From Syncephalis fuscata (Eukaryota > Zoopagomycota > Zoopagomycetes > Zoopagales > Piptocephalidaceae), in the NCBI GenBank assembly GCA_025786725.1, contig JAHLTZ010000001.1:868001-932000 (forward strand): 64,000 nucleotides of DNA. Direction: 5' to 3'. The notes below the pieces were generated by a model. That model did not search any database and was not told the DNA's origin. It was given only the letters and a program-made list of their open reading frames with translations. A program made the translations under genes and the position numbers. Below, piece by piece: positions 1 to 9,946 of this stretch. Each line of letters starts with the position of its first letter. The stretch's first letter is position 1.

Positions 1-22
1 TCATTCTTATTTTATTATTCAG

Positions 23-827
23 GTCGCAGTGCTATGGTAAGTGTTTAGTAATGATTTATTTGCTTTATTAAACAATATTCAGATTCAAGATATGACAGGC
101 GAGGAATTAAATGGTGTTTGTAATTCTCTTACACCTATGGATCATCTAGTGACTGGCCAATTAGTAAATGCGGTAATTGTTTTATTATTGATTAATTTAT
201 TCACTTTGCTAATTGATAACTGTGTAGGATATCAATACGATTTTGGTTAAGCGTATTCCAGTTGGTGCTCGACTACTGGTACTTAATGATATAGTGACAC
301 CGGGCTCGCTTTGTGGCCTACCTACTGTTTATAAAGGGGATGGCAGTAAGCGTGGTGTGGTTAGTGATACGGCTGGTTTGGGTGCAATAGCCGCCACTGC
401 TGGTCTTAAGCTTCTTTTTGGTCTGGATGCCGGTGCTATGAATTCAGCTGGTAGGGGGGCTGCAAAAGCCGCTAAAGTAGCATATAGTAGGAATAAGCGT
501 CAATCTAATCGAGGAACACCGGCATTGGTTGTGGCTATTGGAAGGTAACGATAAACAGTAGACACAGTATCAATAGTACTAACTAATAATACCAATAATA
601 ATGGTAGAAAACCACCTAAAACGGCATCGAACGCTGCGGCTCAAGTGCCACCACCGCCACCTGGTACCGTGGCCCGTTTATTCATGGAGCTTTACCAATG
701 TAATCCGGTTCTTTCATACGAACAATTACGTGTCGGTATGATTCAGCAATTTATGACTCGTTATGGACATCGACCGGAATTCTCGTCAGGTAGTGATCTT
801 TTGTGGAGGGGACAGATTGTTATTTAA
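23..827 (+). CDS. 3' end of an unrecognised spliced gene (partial)
   Basis: The window opens inside a rightward gene. I read four exons, 23-36 (a 14-base micro-exon), 83-172, 228-544 and 608-827. Their phases join with no internal stop and end at a TAA at 825-827. The introns are 46, 55 and 63 bases; the first begins GTAAGT and the third has a perfect TACTAAC branch site at 577-583. The visible 212 residues contain a hydrophobic strand-like segment (VGARLLVLNDIV), a Gly/Ala-rich stretch with several basic residues (AAKAAKVAYSRNKR), a KPPK and PPPPP linker, and a compact C-terminus with LFMELYQCNPVLSYEQL. I do not recognise the family. An OB-fold nucleic-acid-binding protein is possible but is only an impression. 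The gene converges on ADE2, with 186 bases between the two stop codons. Confidence 0.6.
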
Positions 828-1013
828 TAACAAACCAGTATAAATAAAATTGATATTAATTATTACAATTCAAATTCGCTTAATTCACTTATTAGTTATT
901 ATGTAATAAAATACTTAATTAACTAGTTCAAATTATGACCATAGATTTTGTATGGTAAAGCATCTAGTAATTAACATTATACTAATACGATGCATCCGGT
1001 TATATTTATTGCA

Positions 1014-2879
1014 TTAATAATTCTTATAGCCCACTAGGTTGATACGCTCAACCTTGGCCATAACCTGGGCTTCTTGATCGGACAAGTAGCGGTCCATCAA
1101 TTCTAGGTGGGCTTTTTCTTTTACACCGAGTATACGTACGGCAAGTAATCCGGCATTGGTGCTATTATTAATAGCTACTGTGGCTACTGGAATACCTCGC
1201 TATAAGTATTCATTATTAGTACTCATGTATATTATTATGTTATTATCGTATGCTTACAGGCATCTGAACAATAGAGTAGAGCGAATCAACACCATCAAGA
1301 CAGCTGCCTTTTACCGGTACACCAATGACTGGCAATGAAGTCTGAGCGGCCACCATGCCTGGTAGGTGTGCTGCTCCGCCAGCACCGGCTATAATGCATC
1401 GTAGCCCACGTTCGACTGCTGTACGTGCATACTCGGTAAGACGGCCTGGTGTACGATGGGCACTAACAATTGTCAGTTCAAATGGCACATCGAATTGTTC
1501 AAGTATTTCTGCAGCCGCTCTCATTACTGGCAAATCCGAGTCACTTCCCATAATAATGCCCACAACCGGCTGGCCACATGATGTAGGCGACGAGAACAGC
1601 GGTGTATTTAATTGTAGCATAGTCATGGCTGTCTCGGCGGATGCCTCTTCTGCGTCGGGTTCAGCTGCATCGAGTTCGCTAAGAATAGGTGCCATAGACG
1701 ATAGGATGCTGACCAAGCTGGAGCCTACTACAGTAATATGGCCCATCTTACGACCAGGTCTTAGTTCTGGTTTGCCGTAAAGATGAACAGTGGCGCCTGG
1801 TACATTTAGGGCAGCTTGTGTCGCACCAGTCATACCATTACTGCCTAGTAGATTAACCATAATGGCGGCGGGTACCTTTAAATCAGTACCGCCTAGTGGC
1901 AATCCAACAACGGCTCGTAAATGATTTTCAAACTGAGACGACTGGCATGCTTCAATAGTGTAATGGCCTGAATTGTGTGGTCTTGGAGCAATCTCATTAA
2001 CAAGGATTGAGTCTATATTGTAATGCAGTTACAAATAAGTACTGTAGTAAATAGCTAATCGTTATACTGACCATCTTTCATAAGAAATAGCTCTACACCA
2101 AATATACCTGCACCTTCAAGAGTAAGAACAGCTGCCTCGGCTACACGACGTGCCATATCAGCTACTTTTGTTGAAACCGGTGCGGGTGCCAATACTAAAT
2201 GACAGACACTACGCCGTTGAATCGTTTCAACTACCGGATAGCTTACGACTTTTCCATCTCGACTACGTACTACCATTACGGCTAATTCCTTGTTATAGTT
2301 TGCCCATCGCTCAGCGTAGATACCGCCGACACTGGCTGCATCTCCACCGCCCAAACTTGCATAGGCCGTACTACAGTTGTCTGCTGTATTCACTACCGCA
2401 TTACCGCGGCCATCATAAGCAAGTCGGCGTGCCTTTAGCATAAGTGGATAGCCAAATGAGTTACCAGCCTCTGCAACGGCATTTTCGTTAGTACAAGCAA
2501 AAAAGTCTGGCACGGGTACGCCATGTGATCGTAGATGCTCTTTTTGGCGCAGTTTATCCTGGATAAGCGCAATGGTTGCCGGCGTGGGCTGGACATCGAT
2601 TTTGCCGTTGGCAGTATCAGCTACTTCTTTTAGTGCCATCGTATCTACATGCTCAATTTCAACGGTAAGTACATCACAATGCGTCGCTAGTTGTTGAATT
2701 GCTTGTGGATCGGTGAATGGCGCGTCAATATGAGTGGTGTTGGCCAATAGCTGCTTAGCTGGCGCTTGTGGCAAAGGATCAAGTATATGCAGGGGAATTT
2801 GAAGACGGTGAGCCGCTTCAGCCATCATACGACCCAGCTGACCTCCTCCAAGTACGCCAACACGCTTACTCGAGATCAT
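1014..2879 (-). CDS. ADE2: Phosphoribosylaminoimidazole carboxylase (fused PurK-PurE)
   Basis: This enzyme converts aminoimidazole ribotide to its carboxylated form (CAIR) in de novo purine synthesis, in the cytosol. Exons are 2072-2879, 1258-2012 and 1014-1199; introns of 59 and 58 bases start GTCAGT and GTAAGC. The joined protein has 582 residues, close to the fungal norm of about 570. The N-terminal half is the ATP-grasp PurK part, opening with a nucleotide-binding loop ([13 protein letters not shown]) and carrying [14 protein letters not shown] and [18 protein letters not shown]. The PurE part spans about residues 418-582, with GSDSD at about 425, [16 protein letters not shown] and, across the last splice, [16 protein letters not shown]. 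Conserved residues run across both splice junctions, which fixes the exon borders. The ATG at 2879 precedes the first conserved strand directly. It diverges from the LEA2-like gene to its right. Confidence 0.97.
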
Positions 2880-3403
2880 TATATATGGTTAGGTATATGA
2901 TATAGATATAGACAAATACACCAAGAGCGATAGAGCGGCGACAGGCTAGTCGAAACAAAAAGCTTAGCAAGAAAACCCGAAAATAAATCTGGCAATCTCA
3001 CCTTATCAGCATCTATCTAATCAGTATGCTAGTCACTTAGTCCCACTGTTATGGCGATAACTTGCATTAATTAACTTTTAATTACAAGTATTAACATTAT
3101 ACTAATTGTTAATTAGTGTAATTAGTGTAATTGCTCCCATTGATATCGGATACGTTAGCTTAACAACGAACATTGGTTACTTATTGCTATATAATTGTAT
3201 TGGCACCGAATAAAACGAATTATTGAACACATTGATGTTTATATTTATCGTATATTTTTATCAAACTACGTCACATTAAAGCTCTTTAGGTATACCACCA
3301 TTAATACTGTTCTGCATTTCCGTTGTAGCCGTTCTACATTTAATCTGATGTTTGTATAATTGGAAAAGCCAAGGGCTTTCGTTTTCGGTTTTCTGTGGCC
3401 GTC
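2880..3403. promoter_or_regulatory. Divergent intergenic region between ADE2 and the LEA2-like gene
   Basis: About 520 bases separate the ADE2 start (minus) from the likely start of the plus-strand LEA2-like gene, so both promoters must lie here. The centre is AT-rich, with a short direct repeat (GTTAATTAGTGTAATTAGTGTAATTG) near 3107-3132. The 60 bases before 3404 are T/C-rich on the plus strand. I see no ORF worth calling and no clear binding-site array. Confidence 0.45.
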
Positions 3404-4675
3404 ATGGTTTCCTCGTCGCGGCCGCCGCCTATCTTTTACCACGGCACCTATCTATCCGCTTCTCCTTCTTCTTCTACCTCTATTTCTGCTGCTGCTACTG
3501 CTGCTGCTTCTTCTTCTTCTTCTAGCACTGCTTCACGGCCACAGGCTCAGGTGCCATATCGTCAATCATCCAAATATAGTGGTGTATACGATCCAATTAG
3601 TGGGCCTGCTGTAAAACGGCCAGTAACCTGTATCCAGCCGTTTCATTTGGTAGCACCACCATCACAATTACCACGACCATTAGCACCACGATTACCAGTG
3701 CCAGTATCATTGGCATCTCCGCCTCGACCGTCTATATTTTTTCACTCTTCTGCTGCTGCGTTTCCGCCTTCCTCTAATACTCCTTTGCATACTAGAACTT
3801 TATTTGAACTTCCATTTCCTCGATCGACAATGAGTATCCAACACCAGCATCCGCCACCCATGGCAGAGGCACATACTTATCCTCATGCAAATACAGGATA
3901 TAGCCACCCAGTACAACCACAGACGACTTATATGGGTAACGCCATGAGCTATCATAGTGGCGACCCATTAACCGGGCCACCAGCGGCTAAGCATAAAGGC
4001 AGTGCCTCCAAATCCTGCTGGACACGTAAGCGTCGACCATGCGGCAGATTGTGTCCGTGTTGCTGCTGTAGTTGCTGCTGCTGTTGCATTGTGTTGATTC
4101 TTCTAGCTATTGCTATTGGCATTACTACGTTTTTTGTATGGCCTCGCGTTCCACAGGTCGACCTACTTGAAATCAAGCCTATTACACTGCCATCAGGCAT
4201 GGATCTGGCATCCTCAATGCTAAATACAATAACAGGCAGTGGCCCGCTTTCATTTACGAGTGAGTGGCAACTTAAAGTGGCCGTTGATAGCCCCAACTAT
4301 ATTGGGTGGCATTTTGACAAAGTAACTGGTGAGTTGGTCGATCCTCCAACTGGTCGTGTTGTTGGCACGGGCAATCTTACCGATTTCACGCTGCCGGCCC
4401 GTACGAATACAACTGTCACGCTACCCGTGCAACTAGTCTACAAAGCAACGTCGTCAAATGATGCTAATAAGGAAAGCAGTGGTATAACTGGTGGCATACT
4501 AAGCAAGATAATGGATCCAATGCTGTCACGGGTCATTACCGCCTGCCAGCAAAAGACTAAAATCCCTATGACACTTAAACTATCATTTTTAGTGCCGGTC
4601 ATCCGATGGTTTGGTGTACCTCATATTGAGCGATCTATTTCCTTATCTTGTCCTTTCCAAATGCCTTCTCTGTAG
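3404..4675 (+). CDS. Cys-cluster single-pass membrane protein with LEA2-like domain
   Basis: Unspliced; 423 residues from the ATG at 3404, or 281 from the in-frame ATG at 3830, before which the DNA is pyrimidine-rich and low in complexity. Order of parts: a Ser/Ala- and Pro-rich N-terminus; a basic patch (WTRKRRPCGR); a run of cysteines from about residue 219; one membrane helix (IVLILLAIAIGITTFFVW, about 229-248); the motif WPRVPQVD; then a beta-rich domain of about 170 residues ending ISLSCPF. The last part resembles LEA2 domains, seen in plant NDR1/NHL-type membrane proteins and in uncharacterised fungal ones. The cysteines next to the helix look suited to palmitoylation (inference). Related genes lie at 28242-28919 and 31881-32453, and they share the PRxPxxD motif just after the helix. 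The exact start is uncertain; the LEA2-like assignment is by pattern only. Confidence 0.75.
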   Translation: MVSSSRPPPIFYHGTYLSASPSSSTSISAAATAAASSSSSSTASRPQAQVPYRQSSKYSGVYDPISGPAVKRPVTCIQPFHLVAPPSQLPRPLAPRLPVPVSLASPPRPSIFFHSSAAAFPPSSNTPLHTRTLFELPFPRSTMSIQHQHPPPMAEAHTYPHANTGYSHPVQPQTTYMGNAMSYHSGDPLTGPPAAKHKGSASKSCWTRKRRPCGRLCPCCCCSCCCCCIVLILLAIAIGITTFFVWPRVPQVDLLEIKPITLPSGMDLASSMLNTITGSGPLSFTSEWQLKVAVDSPNYIGWHFDKVTGELVDPPTGRVVGTGNLTDFTLPARTNTTVTLPVQLVYKATSSNDANKESSGITGGILSKIMDPMLSRVITACQQKTKIPMTLKLSFLVPVIRWFGVPHIERSISLSCPFQMPSL

Positions 4676-4834
4676 CATCCTTTTTTCATAGTTTTTTTTA
4701 AGTATAATAACTTTATATATCGATGCATATTACTCAATTTTAAATAAAAATAATTGTATCAACTACTTAATAGACTAATTGGGTTAATATTACTGTGTTT
4801 TTACTCAGTTTACTAAACATACTTAAAGCAGAAG

Positions 4835-5038
4835 CTAAATAAAAAACATATTATTTTTTTCAATTACTTTATATGTTAGAATGGTTGCAAAAACGACAAT
4901 AAAGAAGAGAGCCAAGTAATTTAGATAATAGATAGCAAAAGTTGATTGTGTGGCAATTTCCGTGATGCCAACTAATAACATGGCATATGTAGCAGTAATC
5001 AAATGGCTACAATTAATAGTATTCAATCTATTGAACAT
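4835..5038 (-). CDS. Possible small membrane protein, 67 residues
   Basis: A short ORF starting ATG at 5038. It encodes a polar N-terminus (MFNRLNTINC) and about 45 hydrophobic residues that could form two helices, ending in charged YKVIEKNN. No family is recognised. Support comes from repetition: the first 13 codons and about 75 bases upstream recur at 5353-5467 in the opposite orientation (start at 5429, stop after 17 codons) and at 45666-45754 (start at 45680, stop after 8 codons). This looks like the intact or longest member of a small family with broken copies. It could also be just a repeat with a chance ORF. Confidence 0.3.
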   Translation of the reverse strand: MFNRLNTINCSHLITATYAMLLVGITEIATQSTFAIYYLNYLALFFIVVFATILTYKVIEKNNMFFI

Positions 5039-5467
5039 GCTAGTTGATGGTAAGTGACATCAATCATCAAATACTCATCATTGTAGATTTATTATCCAGT
5101 ATGCATATATCCACCATTTACTTGCATTATTCCCATTCTATCTCACACTACTATATACCATTATATAATATACAGTCACATTCTATTTGCTATAAACTTC
5201 AAGTAGATATAAATAATGAGCTGAATTGGCCGACTTTTGTTAATAATAAAGCTAAAGCAAAAAGAACAATTGCAATAGCTAGCGCGTATATACTAGACAA
5301 TAAAACAGTATACAATATTAAGTGACAATTAGCTATGTCAAAGTTATTAAGCATATATGCATATTGGATAATGGATCTACGATTATGAGTATTTTGATGA
5401 TAGATGTCACTTACCATCACCCAGCATCATGTTCAATAGACTGAATATTATTAATTGTAGTCATTTG
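5001..5467. repeat. Inverted repeat with divergent copies of a small-gene start
   Basis: Arms at 5001-5110 and 5353-5467 are imperfect reverse complements. Shared blocks include TATTGAACATG, GATGGTAAGTGACATC, ATCAAATACTCATCA and TATCCAGTATGCATATA, with small changes between copies. The arms place two ATGTTCAATAGA starts back to back, pointing outward. A third copy lies about 40 kb away at 45666-45754. The 240 bases between the arms are AT-rich and hold overlapping hydrophobic ORFs on both strands that I do not call. Confidence 0.7.
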
Positions 5468-6408
5468 TCTTCCAAAAAATAATAAATGTAATGATGTAAT
5501 GATTAATAAAACGCTTAATTACAAAAATAAAAATAAAACTTTATTAAAAATACAAAAAAGAAATGCAGTCTATATAACTGCTAAATTAATAAGAAATGGA
5601 TTAGCTAGATAATAGTATACGATTAAAGTTAGTGACAAATTATTAATTAAAATTACTACTTACCTTAATATCTTCTAACAAGATGTTAATTGAAAGCGCA
5701 CAAGCACGTGGTGTATTGCCAATAACTACATCTAAGGCTTTAATTTATTTAATAAATGGTTAATTGCTACAACATTAGTTACATCATAGCAATAGCAACC
5801 AGCTGATCAATACTATATTGTATAAACTAACGACTATACGACGCTATTATCAGTACCAGTAATGCTTCTATTTTTATTTTATATTTTATTTTTATACTCG
5901 AGTAATTATAAAACACGTATAATCATTTTAATGGTACATAATATACACCATTCCTATAAATCATATTCCACAACTGCTATTAATTTTATAGCTGTAAAAT
6001 CTATTTAATATAATGATTCATACTAGCTAATAATTTATTCTCCTCTACAATTACACTATATTAATACTAGTAAGCAATGAAAAGGCATGAATAGTAGTGG
6101 ACTTATTATATTTATATGCACACAATGAACAAGTAAAATAAAATGAGTTTTAAAAAAATCTAACAATAAGCATATGTTTTGCAAATAAAATATATACATC
6201 AAAAACATATACTAACACGTTTTATACAATGTATTAAGTAAATAATATTTATGGGTAATATTCTAATGATGAATAGCAATATTGACAATAATTCAAAGTA
6301 AATGAATGCTATATACATTAGAGCAGTAGAATACGCAAGTATATCCGTTATTTTGTAGCGATTGGAGTTGATGATAGTAGTAAAATAATAAATAATGGTT
6401 TTTTTAGA
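5468..6408. other. AT-rich stretch without a gene
   Basis: Very AT-rich sequence between the small inverted repeat and the 3' end of the acyltransferase gene. No ORF above background, no structured RNA and no clear repeat was seen. It contains several AATAAA-like signals that could serve the 3' end of the minus-strand gene at 6409. Confidence 0.5.
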
Positions 6409-8279
6409 TTATTGACTGCTACAAGTGCTAGTTGTTATTTGCTGAAATTGGTTATTAAACTGCTCAATTATCTGCTGGGCTATGGCTCGACCAGAATCGG
6501 TAGCGTCAGCAGTGATGGCCAAGTAAATAGATTCATTACACGTCGATACAGTAATGCTCAGCTTTCCGGGTCCTATCGTTGGTGAGTGCACTAGCCAGGA
6601 CTGTACGCGATAGTACGGCAGCGTCTCTCCTTTTAAATACAAAAAACTGATATTTTCTTCATCTTTGACTGTTGTTGTGCTTGTGGAGGGTAGCAATACT
6701 TGAAGTTCACAATTTTCTGTATATTGATTCCATCTAATATTAAAAACATTAGTACTGTTTAGTAGCAATAATAAATTACGTACGCATTGAATGATTGCAT
6801 GTAAAATGCCGCCGGTGCTTGTTGGTGTGCTATTTGTCTATACTGACGAGCGGCTTCTAGACGATCAGTAGTAGAATTTACCCCCTTGCCAGATATATGA
6901 ACATATGCAGACTGTGTTTGATGAAAACTAAAACTGTTACTATCTTCACGCAATGATATAGGCAATTGCAGCAACCAATCACTTGCATCTTTGCCTGTGT
7001 TTAGTTCATTTGCCAAGCCTATTGACTGGATAGTATGTTGATTGGATCGAACAGATATGTATGCTTCTATAATACAGGCCAATATGACATCATTGATATC
7101 AGTATCTGGATAAGCATCACAAACAGTTTGTACAGCAGATAATGGAAGAGGGGTCGACCATCCGGTGTATTTGAGCTGTGATCGACGATTTATCCAAACC
7201 AATGGCTTTGTTTGAATTAAACGAATCCAATAGACTGATAGAAATGCTAATGAATACATAAGGCGGCACCAAGTGTAAATTATTTGAGTTACAGCTTGGG
7301 CTGTTTGATAGCTTGTTTGTAAGATTAGCGAGTGCCATGGTGTTGGTGCAAGTGTGCTGGCTACTGTATGAGTATCAGCTGATAAAGCACCATAAGATAA
7401 ACTTGTAAAGGTATTGTCCTTTAATAAAGTGCTTTTCTCATCACAATCAACATTAGGGGCAGTATCATTATTGGAGTTGATACTGTTCGCTGATAATGAC
7501 ATCGCAGTAGTAATTGTCTGGAGTAAACCTTCAATGTCCATGATACATTGATGAACGGCGAGTGCCATAATTGTTTGGTTTTCAAGGCCATGCATTAGTT
7601 GAACCCGCCATAACGGTAAATTAAAAGCGTGGTGGCGAGAGTGAAATTCACCGTAGCATGACTGAATTGCCGCTTGCTCACGATCCATTAAACTTGGATG
7701 CTGTGGCGAGGGTGGCGGCAGTAATAGCCATCTTTCTTCAATGTTGTCTCGAGGATGCCACTCTGGTAAGGCAGTTGTTTGTTCTGATGATGATGATGAT
7801 GGATATGGCTGATAGCTAATATCAGACCAATGAGCTAGACCACGCGTATGCCATCCATTATTTTCGCCTTCTTTGCAAGTACATTGGTGGCGATGGTACT
7901 GAGTTTTCATTGCAGTCACAGGAATTTGACGTAGACGAGGTTGTAAACGACAAATCAATTCCATTTGGTCGGCAACCACTGTCGGGCTGACTTGGCCTTC
8001 TAACCAAAACAATAGTGTGGTATAGCTATTACGTTCCGATGAATTGCTTCCTGTTGACAGCAAATTCAACTCTGTTGATGTCATTAACACCGAAGGTATG
8101 GCCTGATAATTGTCGCCATTCTCGTTAGTGCTGCCCACGCCATCAGTACTATTAATATCATTGGCAGTATTAATAGCGATAGTACCCTCTTTTTTCTTGC
8201 TACTATTGTATTTATCCAATTTCGGCGACGATGGTATTGGTTTAATACATAAATATCCATCAAAAACAATATCTCCCAT
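6409..8279 (-). CDS. WS/DGAT-like O-acyltransferase, catalytic His replaced
   Basis: Two exons, 6784-8279 and 6409-6733, joined across a 50-base intron (donor GTACGT, acceptor TTAG), give 606 residues. The ATG at 8279 is the first in frame; the 13 open codons before it lack an ATG. The layout fits wax-ester synthase/diacylglycerol acyltransferase-like enzymes: FNLPLWRVQLMHG before the active-site region, HQCIMDIEG at residues 243-251, hydrophobic stretches around residues 330-370, DINDVILACIIEAY (family: NDVxLA), LPISLRED, and a C-terminal part ending in ADATDSGRAIAQQIIEQF. Family members normally have HHxxxDG, with the second His as base. Here that position is Gln 244, so the usual chemistry may be lost. 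N-terminal Asn/Ser-rich inserts make it longer than bacterial relatives. Substrate unknown. Confidence 0.75.
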
Positions 8280-9049
8280 TGTATAAATTGAATCACTGAC
8301 TAAAAAAACAAACAGCAAAAAAATAAAAAGGCTTGAATAATGAATGGTGCATATTACATTTAGCCAGTTTATTATTGTTTTTATTGTCTACAAGTGTTAG
8401 TGCCGTGCTGACCATCATGATGTTGAACTCAACACGTGAATAAGTCGTGATGTCAGGTGATTGAGAAATCCAGTTACATGTGAACATTAGCGCATGTTGT
8501 CGTCATCTGCTCTTTGTTGCAATTAAAAGCAAGCTTTCTCTTTTTTGTGATATTCTCGTTTTTATGCGTCTGATGATTGGTTTGATAGTAGTAGTGTTTT
8601 GTATATTGTAATCCATAACAAACAGTAAAACAAAAATTCCCAATGCTACTTAAATAGTATTCGAGTGTTTCCATTTTAGGTAACCATAATATCAGTACTA
8701 AAAGACAATTGGTTATATCAGAGTGAATATTGTTACCAAGCCATGCAGACTCTGTGCCATTTAAAGCAGTGCCTTCTTATTGAAAACGAGCATACCACGT
8801 GTGTAACGCGCAATCAAAATAAATCGGAGTCAATGGCGGCCATTTTAACAAGTCGGTGGCCAGTCTCATAAAAGCTGCGTTTTTATTATTATTCTCGTGT
8901 GTACCATTAACGTAACATTACTTTTTTACTTATAATACCATTTCTAACGATTAATACCGCAGTATTTTATAGTTACTGCAATATTTTAATTACTTTTATC
9001 AATTTCCTATAGACCGTATTATAACGAATAATACTTTTATTTTATTTAA
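8280..9049. promoter_or_regulatory. Divergent intergenic region, acyltransferase and tail-anchored protein
   Basis: About 770 bases lie between the acyltransferase start (minus, 8279) and the plus-strand ORF at 9050. The part next to 9050 is strongly T-rich on the plus strand, as in front of other genes here. Hydrophobic or low-complexity ORFs in this interval are not convincing. No motif array was seen. Confidence 0.45.
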
Positions 9050-9946
9050 ATGGCTAATGAAACACCATTAATTATTCTTAATCAAATGTCATCGTTATCG
9101 GATAAAAATGCAACGGTTTCGCAGCCGACATTTGAAGTCCAAGAGCAATTTAACTCGACTGTAATAGTAAACGATTACAATCATGAGATGGATATAATTG
9201 AAGGCTATCGGCAGACCGAAGAATCGACAGCCACTGAGACAGGTCACAAAGAAACTAATATGTCTACCTCGGCAGATTATGGTAACTATCTACAGTCGCT
9301 AGTCAGTCGTCAATATCCATATGCTACTACCGCATCAATAGCGCACTGGGATTCTTGGCACCTTGCAATTGATGACCATGCAGATAGGGTTTATTCTAGC
9401 AGGCAGCCATCGCATCATCCTTCAATGTCTTATTATGACTGTCAAGAGCCGAATGATATGCCTTCTTATGGGCCTTGTTTGACAACAAATTATGCGCAGT
9501 TTGATACAATTAACTACAAAAGATCTCAATCAGCTATTACAGCGCCAAATGCCATCATATCCTCGCCATATCTATCGACACCGCCACTAACGCCATGCTC
9601 GCCACAGCGTAACACTATATCTGTGCAACAAGCACAGTATTCAACACCCTATACTTCGCCGTCTTATGCCTCATCTACAACCATTGTTCCCCCTCCATTT
9701 CTAGGCATTTCCAAGGCAGTATCGCCTCAACAGATAGAGGCCTCCAAGCCTGTAATGCTACCGCCTATCTACAATGACAATAGCGAGAGAAAAACCTCAA
9801 ATCTTGAAGCTACCTATCATCCATGTTCCAGCTGCTTACCATCATTCTCAGTCTCGATTTGTTGTGTGTGTGCGATAGTCATACCAGTGCTGCTACTGTC
9901 AATCGCTCTTGTTGGTTTTTTTGTTGATTTTAGCTCTATCATTTAA
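9050..9946 (+). CDS. Ser/Pro-rich tail-anchored membrane protein related to the LEA2-like group
   Basis: Unspliced, 298 residues, ATG at 9050 in the context TTTAAATGGC. The first 245 residues are polar and probably disordered, rich in Ser, Thr, Pro, Tyr and Gln, with SP/TP sites such as STPPLTPCSPQRN that suit proline-directed kinases (inference). The C-terminus has CSSCLPSFSVSICCVC followed by a helix (AIVIPVLLLSIALVGFFV) and stops five residues later. This cysteine cluster plus helix matches the start of the membrane segment in the genes at 3404, 28242 and 31881, but the PRxPxxD motif and the LEA2-like domain are missing. It is either a shortened relative or an independent tail-anchored protein. 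Confidence 0.6.
   Translation: MANETPLIILNQMSSLSDKNATVSQPTFEVQEQFNSTVIVNDYNHEMDIIEGYRQTEESTATETGHKETNMSTSADYGNYLQSLVSRQYPYATTASIAHWDSWHLAIDDHADRVYSSRQPSHHPSMSYYDCQEPNDMPSYGPCLTTNYAQFDTINYKRSQSAITAPNAIISSPYLSTPPLTPCSPQRNTISVQQAQYSTPYTSPSYASSTTIVPPPFLGISKAVSPQQIEASKPVMLPPIYNDNSERKTSNLEATYHPCSSCLPSFSVSICCVCAIVIPVLLLSIALVGFFVDFSSII

Noticed and set aside
1355-1780. Plus-strand ORF of 141 codons opposite ADE2
   Set aside because: Lies wholly antisense to conserved PurE-coding sequence and shows no family feature; an out-of-frame shadow.
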